Assembly: GCF_005047595.1 (NCBI RefSeq)
Contig: NZ_SUPL01000003.1
Location: 1 to 64,000 of the forward strand
Length of the DNA: 64,000 nucleotides
Origin: Pontimicrobium aquaticum
GTDB lineage: Bacteria > Bacteroidota > Bacteroidia > Flavobacteriales > Flavobacteriaceae
Direction: 5' to 3'
Shown one piece after another: positions 57,134-64,000 of this stretch (position 1 is its first letter; every line of letters starts with the position of its first letter). The position numbers and the translations under genes are program-made. Below the pieces are notes generated by a model. The model was not told the origin of the DNA. It saw only the letters and a list, made by a program, of their open reading frames with translations, and did not search any database.

Positions 57134-58591
57134 ATGTTTATAGAATCTAAAGATGTATGGGGTAAAGATCAGTCCCTTCAATTAATAAAAGCTCTTGACG
57201 AGTCCTCCTTAGTGTCTATAGCAGACTCCAAAGGAAATATTATATATGTTAATGATGCATTTTGCAAAGTTTCTGGTTATGAAGATCAAGAGCTTTTAGG
57301 CAGAAACCTCAGGATACTAAAATCTAACAAACAATCCGTTAGTCTGTTTAAAGAAGTTTGGGGCAAAATCAACGCCAAAAGAATTTGGAAAGGAGAAATT
57401 TGTAATAAACGTAAGGACGGAAGCTTTTATTGGGTAAAAACCACCATTATCCCCTTTTTAGATCCTTATGGAAATATAGAAAAATTTGTTTCTATATGTC
57501 ATGACATTACCCACGAAAAAGAAAAAGAAATTGAAATTAAAAAATCTGAAGAAAAGTTTAGGCTAATCTTTAACTCGGCTCCTGATGCTTTTTTTATTTG
57601 CGACACCAATGGCAACATTAAGCTTTGCAACAAAGCATCTGAAACATTGTCTGGCTACAATAAAGCAGAGTTAATCAATAAGAATATAGCTAATTCAATA
57701 ATGTTATCCAAAACTGATAAAATAAAAATATTAAACACCTTAAAAACACCTATAGATGAAAAATCTAAAATTGAATTTGAAATCATTACAAAACAAGGCA
57801 AAAAAGTTGACGTCGCATTATCTTCGCATCATGTAAAGTTATTAGACGAATCTTTGGTTTTAAACATTGTTCACAACTTAACTACTCGAAATAAACATTT
57901 AAAGCAAATTAAACAAAGAACATTGGAGTTAGAAGCTTTTTTACATAGAACTAGCCATGATTTAAAAGCCCCTCTTACAACACTTGAAGGTCTTATAAAT
58001 TTAATGGAAATGGAGTCTATAAATGACCAAACTAAAGAGTATTTAAAAATGTTTAAGTCTGTTTTAAAAAACAAAGAAGCACTAATGAACAATCTCTCTA
58101 ATGCTTCATTAATGCTAAATAAAACAACAAAACTAGAAACCATATGTTTTACTAAACTTCTAGATAACGTTCTTTTAAATTTAAAACAAATTGAGAATTA
58201 CAATACCGTAAACTTTAACATTAACACTCCTAAAGAATTAAAATTCACCTCAAGCCCTCAAATGCTAACTAGTATAATACAAAACCTAACTCTAAACGCT
58301 ATAAAATATCAAAGAAAAGCAACTAAAGACCATACTCCGTTTGTAATAATTAATACCTTAAAGACAAAAAGTCACATTAAAATTACCGTAAAAGACAACG
58401 GCATTGGCATAGCTAAACACGAATTAGATAAAGTTTTTGATATTTTTTATAGAGGCACCAATACTTTAGATGGCACAGGTCTAGGTCTTTATATTGCAAA
58501 AAATGCTGTAGATCAATTAAATGGCTCTATAAGCGTTAAAAGCACATTAAATAAAGGCTCACAGTTTGACATACTAATACCTCATCACTAA
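57134..58591 (+). CDS. PAS domain histidine kinase
   Basis: The 485-residue cytoplasmic kinase has two PAS domains (about 18-135, with SIADSKGNIIYVNDAFCKVS and a PAC segment, and about 142-255), no membrane helix, a dimerisation helix with phospho-acceptor His275 in HRTSHDLKAPLTTLEG and a HATPase domain (NLTLNAIKY; DNGIGIAKHE near 420; GTGLGLYIAK near 447). It lacks its own receiver. The next ORF, one frame away, is a receiver domain. It is preceded by a sigma-54 promoter and lies behind the PAS activator, so that activator may control it. Confidence 0.92.
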   Translation: MFIESKDVWGKDQSLQLIKALDESSLVSIADSKGNIIYVNDAFCKVSGYEDQELLGRNLRILKSNKQSVSLFKEVWGKINAKRIWKGEICNKRKDGSFYWVKTTIIPFLDPYGNIEKFVSICHDITHEKEKEIEIKKSEEKFRLIFNSAPDAFFICDTNGNIKLCNKASETLSGYNKAELINKNIANSIMLSKTDKIKILNTLKTPIDEKSKIEFEIITKQGKKVDVALSSHHVKLLDESLVLNIVHNLTTRNKHLKQIKQRTLELEAFLHRTSHDLKAPLTTLEGLINLMEMESINDQTKEYLKMFKSVLKNKEALMNNLSNASLMLNKTTKLETICFTKLLDNVLLNLKQIENYNTVNFNINTPKELKFTSSPQMLTSIIQNLTLNAIKYQRKATKDHTPFVIINTLKTKSHIKITVKDNGIGIAKHELDKVFDIFYRGTNTLDGTGLGLYIAKNAVDQLNGSISVKSTLNKGSQFDILIPHH

Positions 58592-58602
58592 AAACAAAGC
58601 TT

Positions 58603-59016
58603 ATCAAAAACATTAAACACATTATAATATTAGACGATAATAAAATTGATTGCTTTATCAATAAAAAAATAATATCTGTCATCTTTCCAAATATAAAAAC
58701 AACAGTTTTTAACCAAGGATTAGATTTAATTAATTTCTTTAAAAAAGATATTACTTATAAAGAAATCCCTATTCCAAACATCATTCTTATAGACATTAAC
58801 ATGCCTTTTATAAATGGCTTTGAATGTATAAATCAATTGTCAGTCCTTAATACTTTTAAAAAAAATACTATTGATGTCTATTTTCTTTCTTCATCACAAA
58901 ATAAAGAGGATATCTCAAAAGCCCTAAACATAGAATCATGTATTGGCTACATAAACAAACCTCTTACAAAAAATAAATTAGAAGAAATCTTAATTAAAAC
59001 CCGAAAAGGCAATTAG
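58603..59016 (+). CDS. Single-domain response regulator without a normal start codon
   Basis: The product is a complete receiver fold of about 137 residues: acidic pair in HIIILDDNKIDC, phospho-acceptor Asp in IILIDINMPFINGFE, Ser in YFLSSSQNKED and Lys in GYINKPLT. From the TGA at 58567 to the ATG at 58801 the frame has no ATG, GTG or TTG, and starting at 58801 would remove the phosphorylation site. I put the start at ATC 58603, where the sequence reads like MKNIKHIIILDD with ATC for ATG. Alternatives are translation by a -1 shift from the kinase, giving a hybrid kinase, or a sequence error. Confidence 0.7.
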   Translation: MKNIKHIIILDDNKIDCFINKKIISVIFPNIKTTVFNQGLDLINFFKKDITYKEIPIPNIILIDINMPFINGFECINQLSVLNTFKKNTIDVYFLSSSQNKEDISKALNIESCIGYINKPLTKNKLEEILIKTRKGN

Positions 59017-59063
59017 TACATTTTAAATAAAAAAATCACTATAAATATCTAATTTAAAAATAT

Positions 59064-59117
59064 CACTGTATTTCGTGTTTTTGAATTTTCCATATCTTAC
59101 ACCGACGGTATATCGTG
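59064..59117 (+). promoter_or_regulatory. Two candidate activator sites upstream of the small-RNA promoter
   Basis: CACTGTATTTCGTG at 59064-59077 and GACGGTATATCGTG at 59104-59117 start 40 bp apart. The second begins 100 bp before the -24 element. They align without gaps to the two sites at 56913-56964; consensus of the four is about CACGGTATTTCGTG. Confidence 0.65.
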
Positions 59118-59150
59118 GTCTGAAAATCATCAAAAATATCATCAACTATA

Positions 59151-59186
59151 TAAACACCTGACAGTATGGTGTTTAATATTTTTTTT
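59151..59186 (+). terminator. Terminator after the receiver gene
   Basis: TAAACACC and GGTGTTTA form an 8-bp stem with a 9-nt loop, followed by a run of nine T. It isolates the next promoter from the kinase/receiver transcript. Confidence 0.7.
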
Positions 59187-59203
59187 TATATAAAATATAA
59201 CTT

Positions 59204-59219
59204 TGGCACTGGAATTGTT
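59204..59219 (+). promoter_or_regulatory. Sigma-54-type promoter in front of a non-coding stretch
   Basis: TGGCACTGGAATTGTT has a perfect -24 TGGCAC and a -12 TTGT instead of TTGC, with correct spacing of 10 bp between GG and GT. No ORF of useful size follows before the terminator at 59311. Confidence 0.65.
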
Positions 59220-59229
59220 ATATGTTTTC

Positions 59230-59347
59230 TGTCTAAGATTTAATCTTAGAATATTTGTTGGGTTAATATCAATTGACACTGTATTTAAAATCCCTAACAA
59301 AGATTAACACAAAAGCGAGTATAAATTTATACTCGCTTTTATTTTTT
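59230..59347 (+). ncRNA. Candidate sigma-54-dependent small RNA, about 115 nt
   Basis: The predicted transcript starts near 59230 and ends at the T-run after 59340. It could fold as three stems: TCTAAGATT/AATCTTAGA (59232-59250), TTTGTT-GGG with CCC-T-AACAAA (arms near 59254-59262 and 59292-59301) and the terminator hairpin. No ATG-started ORF longer than a few codons is present. Support is promoter plus stems plus terminator plus lack of ORF; it resembles the arrangement of sigma-54-driven small RNAs such as Vibrio Qrr, without sequence similarity that I can see. The terminator may instead belong only to the convergent stress-protein gene. Confidence 0.5.
59311..59347. terminator. Bidirectional terminator (small RNA candidate and stress protein)
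   Basis: The 30-bp perfect palindrome 59311-59340 has arms AAAAGCGAGTATAAA and complement, followed by a T-run on the plus strand and an A/T run on the minus. The remaining 59348-59402 shows nothing notable. Confidence 0.9.
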
Positions 59348-59402
59348 ATATACTTTAAATGATATTAATAAATCATGCAATCATTGTATTGCAGTTCTAA
59401 TT

Positions 59403-60236
59403 CTAAATCTTGAATGTCATTACTGGAAGAGATGAATGATTAGCTATATCCTCACCTATGCTTCCTACAAAAAAGTGAGAAATTCCTTTTCTGCCATGAG
59501 TAGGTATCGCTATAATATCTGCCCCAACTTTGTTTGCATAATTTATTACGCCTTGCTCAACCGTGTAATCTGCATGATAAGCCACATCATTTAGTCTATC
59601 TAAATTACCGTCTGCAGTAATTAAAAATTCTGCAATTTTCTTTTCTATTTCTACCGAACTTTTAAAGTGTTCGTTAGGCAAGTTAACATAAAGCAACTTA
59701 AGTTTTGTACCTAGTGACTCAAACATACTTGTGGCATTTAGGTAAGGGCGAACATTTTCTTCTTCAAAATTGGTAGCAAATATGGCTGTACCAAAATTAA
59801 TGTCCTTAATTTCATTTTTTATGACCAATACCGGAATGTCCGAATTTCTAACAACACGCTCTGTATTAGAACCTACAAAAAATTCTGTAAAACCACCAGT
59901 ACCATGAGAACCCATAACTATTAAATTAGCATCATGTTCTTTTGCTACATCATTAACCTCACTAAACACTTTGTAATGCTTAACTATAGGTGTAACATTA
60001 ACATCCTTTAAATAATCTTTATCTAAAAATGTTTTAAATTTTTTCTCAACTAATTTTAAAAAGAAAACTGCTTTTTGTTGCTGCTCCGAGTCACTTTCTG
60101 TAAGAACAACTTCAGACATCTCTAACATATGTAATGCTAAAAGTTCTGCATTACTATTCTTGGCTAATTTAGCTGCTGTCTTTAAGGCATATTCTGAGTG
60201 TTCAGAAAAATCTATAGGTACAATAATTTTTTTCAT
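59403..60236 (-). CDS. Universal stress protein, tandem UspA domains
   Basis: The 277-residue protein has two Usp domains (about 1-142 and 150-277). The first has the ATP-binding pattern GSHGTGGFTEFFVGSNTERV, while the second has PTHGRKGISHFFVGSIGEDI, also of the G-x2-G-x9-G-S type. The N-terminus MKKIIVPIDFSEHSEYALKT is classical. It lies 21 bp after hemN on the same strand, so it is probably expressed from the hemN promoter and its FNR-type box, which would link it to low oxygen, as is known for several Usp proteins. Confidence 0.94.
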   Translation of the reverse strand: MKKIIVPIDFSEHSEYALKTAAKLAKNSNAELLALHMLEMSEVVLTESDSEQQQKAVFFLKLVEKKFKTFLDKDYLKDVNVTPIVKHYKVFSEVNDVAKEHDANLIVMGSHGTGGFTEFFVGSNTERVVRNSDIPVLVIKNEIKDINFGTAIFATNFEEENVRPYLNATSMFESLGTKLKLLYVNLPNEHFKSSVEIEKKIAEFLITADGNLDRLNDVAYHADYTVEQGVINYANKVGADIIAIPTHGRKGISHFFVGSIGEDIANHSSLPVMTFKI

Positions 60237-60257
60237 AGTCTTGTTTTTAGTGTTTTG

Positions 60258-61622
60258 TTAAATTGTCATCGAAAAAAGCTGTGTATCAGGTTTTTTTCGC
60301 TGTAATAATAAATCAAAAGACATGCAAATGTTTCTAACAAATGGATAACCTTTCTTAGCAATGGCAATGCCTGTTTTATAAACTTCTAATAAGCCATCGC
60401 TTTCCATTTCCTTGAGTCTTAATAATACTTCAGGAAGTTCTTTAAAATAAAGATACTCATTTTTCCATGAAGTTTTAAACTGACACATAAGGTTTAATAT
60501 ATGCTTTCTAATAACAAGATCTTCTTCATTTAAAATATGCCCTCTATATACAGGAATAATGTCTTCAGAAATTAAATGATAATACTCTTCAATATTTTTT
60601 ACATTTTGAGCAAAACCATACCAACTATCACTAATTGATGATACTCCCAAACCAATCATGGCTTGAGTTTTACTAGCTGTATAACCCATAAAATTTCTAT
60701 GTAGATTACCTTCAACCATCGATTGATAAAGCGTATCTGTGGACAATGCAAAATGATCCATTCCTATTTCATGATAGCCTACTTCACTTAATAAAGCTTT
60801 ACCAACCTCGTATTGTTCTCTTTTTAAATCAGCACCTGGCAAATCATCATCTTTAAATCCTCGTTGTCCATTACCTTTTATCCAAGGTACATGTGCATAA
60901 CTATAAAAGGCTAGTCTGTCTGGCAACAATTCTTTAGTCATCAAAATTGTATGTTTTACATGCTCCAAAGTTTGAAATGGTAATCCAAATATTATATCGT
61001 GCCCAACTGAGGTATAGCCAATTTCTCTAGCCATTTCTGTAGCGCGCTTTACATTCTCAAAAGGTTGGATTCTACGAATAGCCTTTTGAACAGTGGTATT
61101 ATAATCTTGCACGCCATAACTTACACGTCTAAACCCAACATCGTAAAGTGCCTGCAAATGTTCCTTTGTTGTATTATTAGGGTGACCTTCAAAGCTAAAC
61201 TCGTAACCATCTGCAAGAATTCCTTTATTTAAGACACCTTTAATCAACTCTTTAAGGTTTTTCGGACTAAAAAACGTTGGTGTACCACCACCCAAGTGAA
61301 GCTCTTTTATTTTGGGTTTACTACCTAATACATCGCAATACAATTGCCATTCTTTTAAAACGGCATTTATATAAGGTGATTCTACTTCATGTCGTTTTGT
61401 AATACGCTTATTACAACCACAAAACGTGCAAAGACTCTCACAAAACGGCAAATGAATGTAAAGACTTACACCTTCATCATTATTACTTTCATTAAACGAT
61501 TTTATTAACGATTCTTTCCAATTTAATAAAGAAAATGTGTTATTATTCCAGTAAGGAACTGTTGGATAACTTGTATATCTTGGTCCAGCAACATTATACT
61601 TTTTTACTAATTTACTATGCAT
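60258..61622 (-). CDS. hemN: Oxygen-independent coproporphyrinogen III oxidase
   Basis: The 454-residue radical SAM enzyme decarboxylates coproporphyrinogen III to protoporphyrinogen IX without oxygen, providing heme under low oxygen. The cluster motif is FCESLCTFCGC (Cys61, Cys65, Cys68, plus Cys70). The following LHLGGGTPTFFSPKNL and a HemN C-terminal domain (about 360-440) are typical, and the YNVAGPRYTSYPT start marks true HemN and not HemW. An FNR-type box lies upstream with the same spacing as at the cco operon. It is co-directional with the stress-protein gene. Confidence 0.96.
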   Translation of the reverse strand: MHSKLVKKYNVAGPRYTSYPTVPYWNNNTFSLLNWKESLIKSFNESNNDEGVSLYIHLPFCESLCTFCGCNKRITKRHEVESPYINAVLKEWQLYCDVLGSKPKIKELHLGGGTPTFFSPKNLKELIKGVLNKGILADGYEFSFEGHPNNTTKEHLQALYDVGFRRVSYGVQDYNTTVQKAIRRIQPFENVKRATEMAREIGYTSVGHDIIFGLPFQTLEHVKHTILMTKELLPDRLAFYSYAHVPWIKGNGQRGFKDDDLPGADLKREQYEVGKALLSEVGYHEIGMDHFALSTDTLYQSMVEGNLHRNFMGYTASKTQAMIGLGVSSISDSWYGFAQNVKNIEEYYHLISEDIIPVYRGHILNEEDLVIRKHILNLMCQFKTSWKNEYLYFKELPEVLLRLKEMESDGLLEVYKTGIAIAKKGYPFVRNICMSFDLLLQRKKPDTQLFSMTI

Positions 61623-61639
61623 ACCTAACTTTTACAGAG

Positions 61640-61683
61640 CAAAAATAAAATAACTGTACTATCGAAAATATGATTTATGTCAT
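61640..61683 (-). promoter_or_regulatory. FNR-type box and -7 box of hemN
   Basis: On the minus strand the box ATGAC-ATAA-ATCAT (61683-61670) is followed after 22 bp by TATTTTTG (61647-61640), a TAnnTTTG box. The distance is exactly that seen at ccoS. The start codon is 17 bp further. The box could also influence the divergent superoxide dismutase gene. Confidence 0.72.
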
Positions 61684-61748
61684 ATGTCAAATTTGCAAAT
61701 AGATAAATATTACTTAACTTTCACTTTTAAAATAAAAAACCCTTAACT

Positions 61749-62348
61749 ATGAAAAAAATATCTGTTTTTGCACTCGCTTTTACGTTAGCATTTACAACCT
61801 CTTGTAAGTCTGACAAAAAAGAAACAAACACTACCGAAACAGAAGTAGAAAGCACTAATAATACAGAAAAAACAACTACTGAAAAGTCTTATGATGGTGG
61901 CGATGTATGGGTCAACCTTAATGCCAAAAGCGGTAGCTCAGTAAAAGGTACTGCTGTTTTTGAAAATAAAGGAGATAGTGTGAGCATGCTGCTAACTGTA
62001 AGCGGATTAGAACCAGGCGAACACGCTGTTCATTTACACGAAAAAAGTGATTGCTCTGCAGAAGATGGAACATCAACTGGTGGGCACTGGAATCCAACAG
62101 GTCAACCTCACGGAAAATGGGGAGCTGATGAAGGCTATCACAAAGGAGATATTGGTAACTTTACTGCAAGCGATAATGGAAAAGCAACCTTTACCTTTGC
62201 CACCGATGAGTGGTGTATTGGTTGTGGCGATGACACTAAAGATATTTTAGGAAAAGCTATTATAATACATCAAGGAACCGACGATTTTACTACACAACCA
62301 ACTGGAGCTGCTGGAGGCAGAATAAGCTGTGGTGGTGTAATTCAATAA
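61749..62348 (+). CDS. Cu/Zn superoxide dismutase family lipoprotein
   Basis: The 199-residue protein has a lipoprotein signal (lipobox FTTSC, Cys about 19) and a Thr/Glu/Lys-rich linker (about 20-50). The beta-barrel of bacterial Cu/Zn SOD shows metal ligands in GEHAVHLHEKSDC, GGHWNPTGQPHG and YHKGDIGNF, the disulfide Cys pair and the late His in AIIIHQGTDDF. It removes superoxide in the periplasm. It is divergent from hemN with 126 bp between, which contain the FNR-type box. Confidence 0.93.
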   Translation: MKKISVFALAFTLAFTTSCKSDKKETNTTETEVESTNNTEKTTTEKSYDGGDVWVNLNAKSGSSVKGTAVFENKGDSVSMLLTVSGLEPGEHAVHLHEKSDCSAEDGTSTGGHWNPTGQPHGKWGADEGYHKGDIGNFTASDNGKATFTFATDEWCIGCGDDTKDILGKAIIIHQGTDDFTTQPTGAAGGRISCGGVIQ

Positions 62349-62366
62349 AGAAAGTGAAACTCATTT

Positions 62367-62396
62367 AAAAAAAGCTGCTAACGCAGCTTTTTTTTG
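62367..62396. terminator. Bidirectional terminator between the SOD and TonB receptor genes
   Basis: AAAAAAGCTGC and GCAGCTTTTTT pair around a 4-nt loop, flanked by A- and T-runs, between two convergent genes. Confidence 0.88.
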
Positions 62397-62432
62397 CCAT
62401 ATAATTAATAATAACAAGCATAATATCTGTTC

Positions 62433-64000
62433 TTAGAATTTATAAATAACACTACCTTTCACAAAAAATGGGGTTCCTGGTGTAAAGTGTATTTCTTCTA
62501 CAGGGTTTGGCTCACTTTGTAAACGTGATTCGGTAGCAAATTGTGTTTCGTTCCACTCAACATCAAATAGGTTTTCAATGGCAAGTCCTAATGTAACATT
62601 GTTATTGAGTTTAAAGTTCGCATTCAAATCGGTTACAAAATATCCTTCGGCAACAATCGAGTTATCTTCGTTTGCTGGTCTGTCATCTATATAACGGTAG
62701 CGTAATCCTGCCGAAAATCCGTTTAAATCGTTAATCGCCAAACCACCTGTTAAGGTAAAATCTGGTGCTAACGGAATATAATCTGCACCACTAGGTTCTT
62801 CAGTACTTCTAGCGTGTGTATAAGTCGCATCTGTATCAAAATACAACCAATCTGTAAACTGGTAACGCACACCTAAATCAATACCTAAACGCTCTGATTT
62901 TCCACTTGGCTCTACAATACCTGCATCGCCAACATACACAAACTCTTGTTCTAAAAACAAATACCATAAGGCAGAGTTAACCACCATTTTTGGTGTAGGC
63001 TTCCAAACAAGTCCAAAATCGCTTCCATACGCTTTTGGTAAAATATCTTTAGCATTTTGTTGCACCACTACTCTACTATCGTTGGAGTGGAATCCAATAC
63101 CTGACTTTAAAAACCACTGTAAATTTTTAGTCTGATTGAAAAACACATTCAGCTTTGGGCTTAAAGTTGTTTTAGTTTCTGCTTGTGTTTCGTACGATGT
63201 TACCAAATCATCATTGTACATAAATTTAAAATAGTCTAATCTTAACGCTGGGGATATGACGAATTTACCTAATTCAAAATCGGCATTTAAAAATCCAAAC
63301 ATATTAGTTTGGTTTACATTACCTAAAGCCAAATAATTTAAGGTTTCGTTTCGGTTTAAGGTATGCGACAATTCTACATCGTTTACTACATCATGACGCA
63401 AGCCAAACCCTGAACTTAATGTTGTTTCAACATCTCCAACAAAGGTATCTTTAATAAACTTGGTGTTTAACCCAAAAATGCTTCGTGACTCATGTTGCTT
63501 AATTTGGTCACCATTGGTTGAATCATCCAAAAAGAAGGTGAAATTTGAGTACAGTTCAAAATCGTACTTTGTATAAAACACATTAGATTTAAACTGTAAA
63601 TCGTCTTTTAAAATAGCATCATAGCTTAAGTTAACGTTACTTCTAGAAGTGGTTCCACCTTCGGTATCGTCTATAGCACCAAAACGAGAAATTAAACCAC
63701 CATCTACAGCACGCTGCGGAATTTGTCCTGACGCATCCCAGCGACTTGTAAAATGCGATACAGATAGCGATAACCTATCATTACCTTGTAAGTACGTGTT
63801 GTATTTTCCGAAGATGTTTAGACGATTAAAATTTTGAGGCGAATCGTAAGGACCATCAAACTGTATATGCTCTAAGGCAACATAGGCATTGGAGTTTTTA
63901 CTATTATTTAGCAAGTCGAACATACCAAGGGTTCGCATAGAATTAAATTGGCCTAAGCTAAAGCTTACTTTACTGTTTTTTAAATGATCTTTTGTATTAA
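62433..64000 (-). CDS. TonB-dependent outer-membrane receptor, N-terminus beyond window
   Basis: The visible 522 residues are the C-terminal two thirds of a TonB-dependent receptor barrel with alternating strands such as SLSVSHFTSRWDASGQIP, INDLNGFSAGLRYRYIDDRP and FKLNNNVTLGLAIENLFDVEW, ending in the barrel signature FVKGSVIYKF. The frame stays open to the right edge; an internal Met at 63938 is not the start because barrel sequence (SFSLGQFNSMR) precedes it. The plug, TonB box and substrate clues are outside. The substrate is unknown. Confidence 0.92.
   Translation of the reverse strand, partial: NTKDHLKNSKVSFSLGQFNSMRTLGMFDLLNNSKNSNAYVALEHIQFDGPYDSPQNFNRLNIFGKYNTYLQGNDRLSLSVSHFTSRWDASGQIPQRAVDGGLISRFGAIDDTEGGTTSRSNVNLSYDAILKDDLQFKSNVFYTKYDFELYSNFTFFLDDSTNGDQIKQHESRSIFGLNTKFIKDTFVGDVETTLSSGFGLRHDVVNDVELSHTLNRNETLNYLALGNVNQTNMFGFLNADFELGKFVISPALRLDYFKFMYNDDLVTSYETQAETKTTLSPKLNVFFNQTKNLQWFLKSGIGFHSNDSRVVVQQNAKDILPKAYGSDFGLVWKPTPKMVVNSALWYLFLEQEFVYVGDAGIVEPSGKSERLGIDLGVRYQFTDWLYFDTDATYTHARSTEEPSGADYIPLAPDFTLTGGLAINDLNGFSAGLRYRYIDDRPANEDNSIVAEGYFVTDLNANFKLNNNVTLGLAIENLFDVEWNETQFATESRLQSEPNPVEEIHFTPGTPFFVKGSVIYKF

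Noticed and set aside
59361-59380. Further FNR-type box near 59361-59380 (ATGAT ... ATCAT)
   Set aside because: The centre is 8 bp instead of 4 and it lies at the 3' side of two convergent transcripts.

Overview
The window looks like a chromosome segment of a marine-type Flavobacteriaceae member (Bacteroidota). The DNA is AT-rich. Promoters carry the TAnnTTTG -7 box and genes lack Shine-Dalgarno leaders. One nuclease carries a type IX secretion sorting tail. The families present (DUF4199, DUF5916, DUF4386, DUF6265, fused CcoNO, FnrF-like regulator, type B bL31) are typical of that family. The genus cannot be fixed from sequence alone.

Layout. 0-0.13 kb: end of an IS3-type element. 0.2-5.7 kb: bL31, a membrane protein, a GT2 glycosyltransferase, a phosphohexomutase and an MsbA-like ABC exporter. 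6.0-7.6 kb: ECF sigma factor, probable membrane partner and a secreted Spy-like protein. 7.6-17.3 kb: a BNR lipoprotein, an rRNA m5C methyltransferase, a secreted endonuclease I, a frameshifted fructosamine kinase, purL and a pentapeptide protein. 17.4-25.7 kb: fatty-acid activation and beta-oxidation (acyl-CoA ligase; MarR regulator with two palindromic operators; FadN-, FadA- and FadE-like enzymes), interrupted by an IVS-like repeat element carrying a broken four-helix-bundle gene. 25.8-31.1 kb, minus strand: metalloprotease, an NTF2-DUF5916-NTF2 cluster and a membrane AraC regulator. 31.2-37.2 kb: a tight six-gene operon, mostly exported proteins including M28 and M1 peptidases. 37.3-40.1 kb, minus strand: a TetR-controlled block bounded on the right by a decayed copy of the 3' end of the preceding gene. 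40.4-44.3 kb: a PepSY protein and a large BNR/sortilin-type protein.

44.4-53.8 kb holds an FNR-like regulator and the full cbb3 oxidase set (ccoI, ccoS, ccoNO, ccoQ, ccoP, ccoG, ccoH, SafE). hemN and a universal stress protein lie at 59.4-61.6 kb. I find the same FNR-type box (ATGAY-N4-RTCAT) upstream of the regulator, of ccoS-ccoNOQP and of hemN. In the last two it sits exactly 22 bp from the -7 box, which suggests a low-oxygen regulon.

54-59.4 kb is the most interesting part. It has a sigma-54 activator with five PAS-like domains (GAFTGA present, no receiver), then a PAS histidine kinase and a stand-alone receiver. Two sigma-54-type promoters follow: one in front of the kinase, the other in front of a stretch with no ORF that folds into stems and ends in a strong terminator, i.e. 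a candidate sigma-54-dependent small RNA. Both promoters are preceded by a pair of the same 14-bp motif (close to CACGGTATTTCGTG) with nearly the same spacing, as expected for activator sites. The window ends with a Cu/Zn superoxide dismutase and a TonB-dependent receptor that runs off the right edge. I saw no rRNA, tRNA or CRISPR array.
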